8,837 bases of DNA from Planctomycetaceae bacterium (GTDB lineage Bacteria; Planctomycetota; Planctomycetia; Pirellulales; Thermoguttaceae). Location of the stretch: positions 1 to 8,837 of the forward strand of contig JAIROD010000665.1 of assembly GCA_031257725.1 (NCBI GenBank), read 5' to 3'. Under the pieces are notes generated by a model, which made no database searches, was not told the DNA's origin, and worked only from the letters and a program-made list of their open reading frames with translations. Below are positions 1 through 8,100 of this stretch, piece after piece; position 1 is the stretch's first letter; the number at the start of each line of letters is the position of its first letter. Both the position numbers and the translations under genes were made by a program.

Positions 1-3000
1 GAATAATTTTCAGAAGAAAAACGAAAAGACCGGAACAACGACAAACCGAAAGGACTTGTTGTACTCAATTTCAAAACCGGCATCGGTTCCGCCGTCTCCT
101 TGTGATCAATCGGCGACAACCCTGTTGACTCCGCAATACGTAAATTCACTTCGGAACTGTGAAATAAATCAATCTGTCCCCGATGAATTCCCGCATCGGG
201 AACCGTTAAATTCGGCAACGATAAATTCTGTGTCAGTTTGTCCGTCTCCTGAGGAGCGGACAACAAAATCGACAATGTTTCGATTTTTTCCGCCGGTTTA
301 AGAAGTTCTACGTCAATTGTTCTTATGTTGGAATTTTCCTGTACAATATTCCAACCGCGAACATTTTCACCGGCAATTTCCGCAATGAGATAATCTTTCG
401 GCAAACATAAACGAAGTATTTCCCATTTTCCCCGACTGATACGAAATATCGGAGTCCAACGTATCCAAACGCCGCCTTCCTGAATATCGTACCGAATAAT
501 CGATTCCACTTCGAGACTCCGGTCAACATTTTCTTCCGACACCGCCGATCGCCATTGCCAATGAAAAAAACCGTTAGGTTCGTGAGATGTTTCGATTATT
601 TTTTCATTTGTGTTTGTGATATTTATATTTGTGTTCGTATTCGTATCCATCGTTTTTGTACCGAAAGACCATTTTTTCTTGTCAAGCGGATAACCGGTTA
701 AAAGATCGCCGGGTTCGTCGGGCAGCGTCAATGAAATTTTCGATACCGCCGCAACCGGAAGTTTGCCCGCCGCAATCCGCCAACCGCCCTGACGTTGAAT
801 CCGAACACGAATCCCGAACAATAATTCATGTCTGCCGATGCCTTCAACCAGAAGCAATGTTTGGCGATTGCTTGTCGAATGAAGCATTGCCGGTTTGCCG
901 TCGAGAAGCGGTTGTATAAAAACACCGTTTTCCAACGACAATGGAACAAACACCGTCCGATCCGTAAAAACATCAATATTGATCTTTCCTTGTAACAAAA
1001 TATCATTGCCGTCGGTCGGCAATTTTGTTTGATATTCGGCGGCGGAAACAGCAAACGGAACAGCAAAATTTTGTACATTTTTGCCGCTTTGAATTTTTTC
1101 GTTTTGTTTTCGGATAATTTCGAGTGTTGCGGTGTATTGACGGCAGGGAACCAGCAGCGTTTGATTAGGTAACGTTAATTTGTCGGGATCGGGCAGCGAG
1201 TCTCCCAAAAGATTGTCCGAAGAATACGGTACGATAATTGCGTTTTCGGGAAACTGAATTTTCGGAATATTTTCATTTTGTTCTGCGGCGTGAACCGGTA
1301 AACACAGGAACGCAAAAAATAAAACCGAAACAACCGCCGTACCGGAAATTTTCGATTCGGAATTTTTTTGATCCGAAAAATTTTGTTCCGAAAAACTCTG
1401 TTCGGAAGAATTTCGGTCAACTTTTATCGAAACAATTTTTGACCAAAGAGCATGGACGAGATAAACGGCACCGGTCAATGCCGCTCCGTAAACAAGAGCA
1501 TTGAAAATTGTTGCGAATAATTCGAGACCGGGTATGAAAATTAAAATTGTTCCTAAAATCAAAAGTCCGAACACAAACGATGTCCGGCGTTGACGGGATT
1601 GACCATGATGAATCAAACTCAAGCCAATCAGAATAACAACCAAAAACGTAACCCAACCCCAATGTTGCCCGACGGTAATACGAGATAATTGCACGTAAAT
1701 CTCCTGTGCGTTTCGGTTGCCGATGACGGAATAGCCGTCGGCGAGATCCGTTGAATCTTTTTCCGAAACAATAATTGTAACAGGTTGTATCGATTGAAGG
1801 CGGCGGATGAATTGTTGTTTACCGGACGGCGGAAATTCTTTTTGTTTCGATAGCATTCGCTTAAATACCGAGTCCGATTCCGACAATTCCTGCGCCGGTT
1901 CGGATTCTGGTGTTTGCTGCGTCGGATTTCTGTATTGCATATCGAATTGTGCATCGAAATTCTTATTGCTATCTTGTTTCTTTACTGCCATACCAACAAT
2001 CTGTTCATCATCCTGTAATAGTTGAGCAGTTGAGAGATGTTGAGTTGATTCATTTTCTGATAATTGTGGTTTCGCTAAATTTCTGCTGTTCAAAAAAATA
2101 ACGGGATGAAAAGTCAGTACATTAAAGAAACCGACAACACCGTGAAAAAGTTGGAACAATGCCGGTTGCGATTCCTGTAATAACAAATCGCCGATCCGAA
2201 TAATTTTATAACTTTTAGGCGGAATAATATTCCACGATGTCTGCATTACCTGAATTTTTTCGTTTCCGTTTTTTCTGTTAAGCGAAAGAGCGGGAAAATG
2301 CAGAACCATTGATTTTTTTGAATCATTAATAGGGTTCATTTGACGATGGTAAAGCAGTACAAGCCGCCGGAAATCGTTATTGTTACTCGCAGAAACCGGA
2401 ATCAAAAGATCATCCCCGACACGTTGCGCTTTGATCGGTTCACCGTCAAGCGTTATCGACCAAAGTTTATCCGATTTATTAAGCGTTGTTCGGAGATTCG
2501 CCGTTCCTCCGGCAATTTGAATTTCATACAAAACCGAATAAAGTACGCCGGTATTCGAATCAAAATCGATACGAGTATTCGATTCCGCCGCATTCGTCCG
2601 GTCAATTTTTGCTGTTACAGAAACATGACGTATCAGCGCGGAAAGAAGTTCTGCGGTCTGATTTTTCCGAACATTAATCGTTATCGGATTTTGGGGATCA
2701 GTTACAGAATAAACGCCGAGTAAGCGTTTGCCCGGACGATAAACCGCAACAGAAATTTCTCCGGCATCAACGGAACGTAAAACCGGTTTACCGTTGCGCT
2801 CCATCGGAATGGTAAGATCAAGTTCCTCGTCGCCTTCAACGGCAATAAGTCCCGATTGCCACGCGGTATTTTCCACAATAACCGTCGGTAATTCAAACGA
2901 AGTTTCCGTATCGATATTGGTAAAAATTTGTTCGTCAACCGGTTGTTCAAAATTGACGCCGATTTGTACTTTACCGCTCGTTGGTTTCTCGAACAAAATT

Positions 3001-5138
3001 TTCCATCGCCGAAATTTTTGTCCGTTTATTTCGGTTTCTTCACTTAACGTTTCTTTAATATTTAGTCCGTTGAGTCCCTGAATTGTCGGAGTCGGCGGCG
3101 ACGAAGCCGGAAGCAACACCGTTAATTGCCGTACCGACGCTTGTTCAATAAAGCAGTCAATTTCATAACGGATATGAAATAACGCCGGTTCAAAACAATA
3201 AAACGAAATTGTTCGCGCTTTGAGACGCGGCTGTAATTTTTCCAAACGAAACGGCAATACAAAGGGAGTTGACGAATATTGGAACGATAAATTTCGATTG
3301 AGTGCGGTGAGATGTTCCGTTTGAGCCGGAACGATCTCCCAATCGTCTTCAAAATTATTTTGTACCGAAATAGTCCCTTGTTCATTCGATGAACCGTGAA
3401 TCCGAATAACCGGATATTGCAACGATTTTTCAGTATTGTTTTGAAACCAGTCCTGAATACCGCCGACAGCCCGCAACGAAAATTGAACGGATTCACCGGC
3501 GGCAACTCCTTTTGAAAAACGAACAATTATTTTCTCATGATTCTTTTGGGGAATTTTTTCAGCAACATGTTCGGTTGTCTTTTCGGAATCTGTTGTCTTT
3601 TCGGAATGATTCGATTCCTTTTCTGAATGAACAGAACTTTCGGAATGAATCGAATTTTCGAAATTAACCGAACGAAAATAAAGCGGTTGTCCGGCAGCGT
3701 CGAGAACATTCAATACATTCCAGTTTTGAGGGATTTCAAGCGTTGTTTCAAAAATCTTTCCTGTTCGCGGCGTTATTTTTGCCGTATATTGAAGAACGGG
3801 TTCTTTTTCCGACAAAATCAAATTTTGTACCGTTTCAATAAAAGAATCCGTTTCCGTTCGGCTGAATTTTGCTGTAACGTTTTTATTCAATTCGTCTTTT
3901 CCCGGCGCATACCACGCGGACACCAAACGAAGCGTCGGCGAACCGGGCAGCAGTTCCAACGCACCCGGCGGAATCGCATCTTTAAGCGATAAAGCGTTAA
4001 TCGGAAAAAGACGGTTGCTTTCAACATGAGACATTTCAATGTCTTCATCCAACAGCAAGCCCAACACGGCGGAATGAACGGCGGTTTCCAACGGTTCAAA
4101 CGAAGGAAAAGACCATTGTGTATCAATTTTTGTAAACTTAATTGCCGAAAGATAAATCGTTGTCAAACCGGGAACCTGTTCGTGAAACCGAATTGTCAAC
4201 ACATCGCGTTTTTCTTTTTCGTTCGATTTTTCCTCCGATTTTCGTACATTCCAGCGGTCAAGAAACACCGAGTGCACCTCCGTGATTTCAAATCCTTCCG
4301 GTACAAAAAAAGACGCTTCACGAACACCCTGATGCAATTCGTTAAGCGAAACGGTTGCGTGAAGCCGTTCGTAGTGTTCTGTAACTTCCGCAAACTGAAC
4401 ACTGCGTACCAATATTGCACTGTATTCCCCCTTTCGATGAGAATTGAGCGACATAAGAATTTCCGTTTGGTTATTTTTCGTTTCCGGCGGCAGGAGCAGA
4501 TCAAAATATGTTGCGCCGTTTTCGACTTTTCGTGACAACACCGCCGCGCCGCCTTTTAATTCCACGTCGCCGGGAACCGACAACCGGAATGAAGTTTCCG
4601 TACCATAAGGCAACCGGAAATTCAAACGTTGACGTGTTGCGTCGATTTCCAACGGCGTTGTCAGGCGAAGCCGAAGCCGATAACGTTGTTTTCCGGAAAG
4701 TATCAATATTTTTTGTCCGTTATGATCCGACATGGCAACCGGTTGGCGGCTGTCGTCAAACACCGCTTCCAGCACCGCAATACGTTCCAACGGAAGCGGA
4801 ATACTCACCGGATCATCCGTCAGTACGTCAATCTCAAGAACGCCGTCAATCACCGCGCGAAGTTCAGAAATTTCGACACGATAATCACTCGACAACAAAA
4901 CCGCTTCCGCCGGCGGTTTGTCTTTATCCTGTAACATTTCCAAGCGGATTTCACGCGCTTGCCGGCTAAGAGTTTCAAATTCGTTGCGCTTAATCAGAAT
5001 ATGATTCGTTGCGCCTTCGAATAAAACGCCGAGTTGCGTTTCCGGTATGAATATTTCCCGATCCTGCGAAAAAACCGTTGCGGAAAATATCAGGGAAATA
5101 AACAAGAATTGGAACAAAAAAGAGAATTTAACGGTCAT
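1..5138 (-). CDS. Gene 2 (partial, 3' end beyond left edge): fused double copy of the gene 1 architecture, function unknown
   Basis: Open from ATG at 5138 for 1712 codons with no stop, by hand translation in the frame whose last full codon is 3-5. Order: signal peptide 1-24 (V-F-S|Q); degenerate motif pair IFIPETQLGVLFE / NEFETL at 29-57; first ectodomain to about 1150, with landmarks DRWNV near 294-298, a His/Ser/Glu-rich linker 495-528 and LWSITLDGEPI near 894-904; three helices at about 1163-1178, 1188-1204 and 1209-1231; polar linker 1233-1265; signal-like helix 1266-1284; then a second ectodomain copy (IIVPY 1301-1305, LLDGKPAML, VRGWNI 1593-1598, LTVPDAG 1644-1650) leaving the window. 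There is no in-frame ATG, GTG or TTG between the bundle and the second signal segment, so this reads as one polypeptide. Translation is probably coupled to gene 1. No catalytic motif seen. A lost stop/start between two former genes, by real fusion or sequence error, is the alternative. Confidence 0.95.
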   Translation of the reverse strand, partial: MTVKFSFLFQFLFISLIFSATVFSQDREIFIPETQLGVLFEGATNHILIKRNEFETLSRQAREIRLEMLQDKDKPPAEAVLLSSDYRVEISELRAVIDGVLEIDVLTDDPVSIPLPLERIAVLEAVFDDSRQPVAMSDHNGQKILILSGKQRYRLRLRLTTPLEIDATRQRLNFRLPYGTETSFRLSVPGDVELKGGAAVLSRKVENGATYFDLLLPPETKNNQTEILMSLNSHRKGEYSAILVRSVQFAEVTEHYERLHATVSLNELHQGVREASFFVPEGFEITEVHSVFLDRWNVRKSEEKSNEKEKRDVLTIRFHEQVPGLTTIYLSAIKFTKIDTQWSFPSFEPLETAVHSAVLGLLLDEDIEMSHVESNRLFPINALSLKDAIPPGALELLPGSPTLRLVSAWYAPGKDELNKNVTAKFSRTETDSFIETVQNLILSEKEPVLQYTAKITPRTGKIFETTLEIPQNWNVLNVLDAAGQPLYFRSVNFENSIHSESSVHSEKESNHSEKTTDSEKTTEHVAEKIPQKNHEKIIVRFSKGVAAGESVQFSLRAVGGIQDWFQNNTEKSLQYPVIRIHGSSNEQGTISVQNNFEDDWEIVPAQTEHLTALNRNLSFQYSSTPFVLPFRLEKLQPRLKARTISFYCFEPALFHIRYEIDCFIEQASVRQLTVLLPASSPPTPTIQGLNGLNIKETLSEETEINGQKFRRWKILFEKPTSGKVQIGVNFEQPVDEQIFTNIDTETSFELPTVIVENTAWQSGLIAVEGDEELDLTIPMERNGKPVLRSVDAGEISVAVYRPGKRLLGVYSVTDPQNPITINVRKNQTAELLSALIRHVSVTAKIDRTNAAESNTRIDFDSNTGVLYSVLYEIQIAGGTANLRTTLNKSDKLWSITLDGEPIKAQRVGDDLLIPVSASNNNDFRRLVLLYHRQMNPINDSKKSMVLHFPALSLNRKNGNEKIQVMQTSWNIIPPKSYKIIRIGDLLLQESQPALFQLFHGVVGFFNVLTFHPVIFLNSRNLAKPQLSENESTQHLSTAQLLQDDEQIVGMAVKKQDSNKNFDAQFDMQYRNPTQQTPESEPAQELSESDSVFKRMLSKQKEFPPSGKQQFIRRLQSIQPVTIIVSEKDSTDLADGYSVIGNRNAQEIYVQLSRITVGQHWGWVTFLVVILIGLSLIHHGQSRQRRTSFVFGLLILGTILIFIPGLELFATIFNALVYGAALTGAVYLVHALWSKIVSIKVDRNSSEQSFSEQNFSDQKNSESKISGTAVVSVLFFAFLCLPVHAAEQNENIPKIQFPENAIIVPYSSDNLLGDSLPDPDKLTLPNQTLLVPCRQYTATLEIIRKQNEKIQSGKNVQNFAVPFAVSAAEYQTKLPTDGNDILLQGKINIDVFTDRTVFVPLSLENGVFIQPLLDGKPAMLHSTSNRQTLLLVEGIGRHELLFGIRVRIQRQGGWRIAAGKLPVAAVSKISLTLPDEPGDLLTGYPLDKKKWSFGTKTMDTNTNTNINITNTNEKIIETSHEPNGFFHWQWRSAVSEENVDRSLEVESIIRYDIQEGGVWIRWTPIFRISRGKWEILRLCLPKDYLIAEIAGENVRGWNIVQENSNIRTIDVELLKPAEKIETLSILLSAPQETDKLTQNLSLPNLTVPDAGIHRGQIDLFHSSEVNLRIAESTGLSPIDHKETAEPMPVLKLSTTSPFGLSLFRSFRFSSENY
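606..647 (-). repeat. Asn/Thr-rich low-complexity tract, gene 2 second ectodomain
   Basis: Residues 1498-1511 are an alternating Asn/Thr/Ile run (TNTNTNINITNTN) encoded by near-repeats of AATACG, AACACA and AATATA hexamers. It lies between the LPDEPGD block and the HWQWRSA block, a position where the gene 1 copy carries no such run. Likely a slippage-expanded surface loop. Confidence 0.7.
1287..1343 (-). other. Internal signal-peptide-like helix at the fusion junction of gene 2
   Basis: Residues 1266-1284 form a hydrophobic stretch ending CLPVHA|AEQ, with V at -3 and A at -1, as in a signal peptidase I site. A polar linker containing Lys precedes it, and the IVPY motif follows about 20 residues later, as in the true N-termini of both genes. 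It would return the chain from the cytoplasm to the outside. Whether it is cleaved cannot be told from sequence. Confidence 0.75.
1350..1409 (-). repeat. 4 x 15-base in-frame repeat coding pentapeptides (FSEQN-type), gene 2 junction linker
   Basis: Residues 1244-1263 read SSEQS, FSEQN, FSDQK, NSESK. The units share TTTTCGGAACAA-like cores. They lie between the third helix of the first bundle and the second signal-like helix, in the segment predicted to be cytoplasmic. Unit length and copy number match the gene 1 array at 8599-8658, although the residues differ. Confidence 0.75.
1443..1655 (-). other. Internal three-helix membrane bundle of gene 2
   Basis: Residues 1162-1232: helix 1 ends LSLIHHG, a basic loop QSRQRRTS follows, then helix 2 (FGLLILGTILIF), a short loop PGLELF, and helix 3 ending VHALWSK. 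This is the equivalent of the gene 1 C-terminal bundle, but here the chain continues for at least another 480 residues. Confidence 0.85.
3555..3656 (-). repeat. Degenerate 18-base repeats coding a His/Ser/Glu/Lys-rich linker, gene 2
   Basis: Residues 495-528 contain SIHSES, SVHSEK, SNHSEK, TTDSEK and TTEHVAEK. The DNA units share a CATTCCGAAAAG or GATTCCGAAAAG core, with ACAACA following the last ones. The segment is polar, has little hydrophobic content, and interrupts two strand-rich blocks of the first ectodomain, so it is probably a disordered loop or interdomain linker. Confidence 0.75.
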
Positions 5139-8100
5139 GGTTTCCGCTCCTTTCTTCGGTCGGAACCGATTCGGCAGATTGATTTTCCGATTGTAATTGA
5201 TTTTCTGTACAAATTTGATTTTCGGCGGGAGTTTTAATTTCGTTATTGTTTTTCGTTTCAATATGTTGTTGCTTTTCAACATCTTGCCGATTCTTAGTTT
5301 TACGGTTGTTTCGTAAATAGGTAAAAAACTGATAACCGGCTTGGAACATCCAACAAACCGCAACGATTTTAACACCCCAGCCGGGAACTAATTGGGCGAA
5401 TAAAAGTTGCGAAAAAGTCGGAAACGCAAAACCGAGCAACACACAAAGAATCACCAAAAAGATTGTGATCTGAAAACGCCTTATCCATGAATAACGCAAC
5501 AGATAAAGACCGATAATAACAGTAATGATAAAGAAAACAACGCCGCTTCCCAAATCACCCCAAACATACACTTGAAGCGAATCGCCTTCACGCGGATGTA
5601 ACGCAGAAAAAAGATACGGCGTTCCATCTACTAAAAAACTGTCCGATAATGCGTTCGGCAATTTTGAAAGCAAATCGGATAATGGAACGGAAACATCCGG
5701 TTGATTGATGACGTTAGTAAATTCCGAAGTAAATCCCGAACGGCGATAAAACGAAAAATCTTTTGACCAAATCCCTTTATCATAACCGGTCATGACCCAT
5801 TCTTCCGGTACATAAACTGCAAGGTAAATTTTTTGTATCGCCGGTTCCGAAGAACCGCCGGAATCAGGAAAAGCGGGAATTTCGATACGATTTTTACAAT
5901 CCGGCGGAATAAAATAACGAATATCGAGTAGGAACGGCGTGTCCGGCGGAACTGAAGTCAGCGGAATCATAAATCGCGGTGTTGTTCCGTCGGCGTTGTC
6001 TGTTTCCAAAACCACACGCCGACCGTTAATAGAAACACTGTCCATTTTTGAATTTGGCGGCATCGTAAAATCCAAGCGTTGCAACACGCTCCGAATCCGA
6101 AACAACGCTTGGGCGGAAATTTCCGTACCGAATTTTGAAAAATTCAGATTGGCGCGGACAAATCCTTGTTCGATACTCGTCCGTTTCACCTCTTCAATTT
6201 TGTAACGTGTTGCGATCAGTTGCAGCGACCAATCGTCATGAAATTCAAACGCCGCCGCTGCGTTTTTGATTCGATCCTGTTCGGCAATATCATATTGCGG
6301 ATCAATCGGTTTGAGTCCTTTGGCGGTTTCGGATTCGCCGATATCAATGCTTTGTGATTTTGAAACAATAATTTGTCCCCAAATTCGGTCGGACGGTTGT
6401 TGTTTTTTCGGAAGCAGCCGCGGAATATCAATAGGGAGACTTTTCCCGATTTCGAGTTGTGCGAGTTCATCCTCCCACGTGAGTTCCAACATGCCTGTTC
6501 CAAACAAACTTGATTTCGTTGCAAATTCCCACGCGACATAACCTTCGGCAACATCATCCGGTTGCGGTACCATCATCAGTTCACGCCAGTCGGCAGCGTC
6601 ATTTCGGGCATTGGAAGCCTTGCCTTTGACGGCTTTGCTAATATTCAGACGACCGGACAATTTTTCAGGAATATCAATTCGAAGCGATTTAACGGAACTG
6701 AAAAGAATTTCGTAATAAAATTTCGCTTCGTTTTTACACGACCCTTCGTCAATGCGCACGGTGCGGAGTTCTCGTAACGTCAATTGCGATTGACGGCGTT
6801 CGGCGTGAAGCGTCAATGTTGCGCCGGAATCGGCGGTAATGAATCCCAGTTGGGCGTAAATTTTGTTAAGATGCCACGCCGGCGATTGCAATTGTTGCAA
6901 CGAAATCGGTTGTAAACCTTCAAAAGCAACGGGACTAATCCGCAGAGCAGGCTCGGCAAGAATAAGTAATTTTCCGTCCGATTGTTCCGCAATACCCTTG
7001 CTCAAAGACGGCAGAGTAATAGAAATATCAACCGCTTTTCCTGTCGGAACACGTAAATCCGTTTCGTTTAATGTTTTTTGAAATTTAACGGACAGACCGG
7101 CTTTTCCGATGGCTTTCCGTTTGAAATTAACGGTGAGCGTTTGTGTTGAGGCGTTATCGGCAAGCGGAGTCATCGTGTAGGAATCAACTTGAACCGGTTG
7201 ATACGAATTTTCGTCCGGATTATTATCGGGACGAAAATTTACTTGCCGTCCTTCTGCATAGACCGGTTTATTACCGGCGGGAATTTCATACGAGACTTGA
7301 AATATTCCGGCTTTTTCAATATCAAATAGAGTCAGTATTTCCGTCTCCAACGTATGAGGGCGAATTTGTACACTAATTTGCGATGTTGCGATGATTCTTG
7401 GCTCCACCTTGCTGACTTCAAGTTCCAACATATAGGAGGTTGCCGGAATACGGTAGGCGGCATTCCATACGATGCCTGATTTCCGTAACTGTTCAGGAAG
7501 TTCCGAAGCATCCATGCGGAGTAAACCGGTTGTTGTAACTGTTTCAATATTCAATTCGCCGGCGGCACGAACCGCAAGAATCCCTTGCATACGTCCCGCA
7601 TCAACAACCGATATTTCAGGAACAATTACTTTGGATTCGTTATTGTTGCGTAATTTTTCAAATTCCAACTGAACCGTTTGACGTTCCTTCGCCGGTTCGA
7701 ACAATTCGATACGAATAATCTGAGCATCGTCTTTCGGTTCGACCGACCATTTACGAATATTCGGATCAAAAACTCCGGCAATCTTTTGATCCTTTGGAAT
7801 CCGAAGCGCAAGATTGCTAATGGCGGCACGGCTAATCGAATAATCAAACCGTGCCGACGTACGCAAAATATTTTCGTCAATCGTTGTTTGCTGTAACAAT
7901 TGAACGCTGGTCAGCGCATCCAGACCGGCGGCGCCTTCCGCTTTCGGAGTCCAGGCAATTTGAATTTTCGGTACCGTACCGACAAACGCTTCAAAAACCG
8001 TTTCATTTTCCGTTACTTTCTGTTCCGCAGCGGCAACAAGCGGCGTAAAATCAATTTTAACGCCGGATTCCGGTACAATAATTTTCCAACGTCCCAACGG

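Noticed and set aside
1175..1420. Minus-strand 81-codon frame starting near the fusion junction, a possible separate third gene start
   Set aside because: It is in a different frame from the ectodomain that follows, encodes a low-complexity Arg/Phe/Ile product, and overlaps the continuous gene 2 frame, which carries the matching motifs. It is a shadow.
3555..3656. Short repeated units read as a CRISPR array or mobile element remnant
   Set aside because: Units are 18 bases, degenerate, without spacers, and stay in the reading frame coding a polar linker. No inverted repeats or transposase fragments are present.
4026..4535. Plus-strand open frame of 169 codons, the longest of many antisense frames
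   Set aside because: It lies opposite gene 2. Its product is rich in Arg, Phe and Cys with no domain pattern, as expected from the complement of a coding strand rich in GAA and AAA codons, and no convincing ribosome binding site was noticed. The other plus-strand frames look the same.
1..5138. Possible hidden frameshift or stop, suggested by several short minus-strand frames in other registers
   Set aside because: Codon-by-codon translation in the ATG 5138 frame met no TAA, TAG or TGA down to base 3, and protein character and homologous blocks stay in this one frame.
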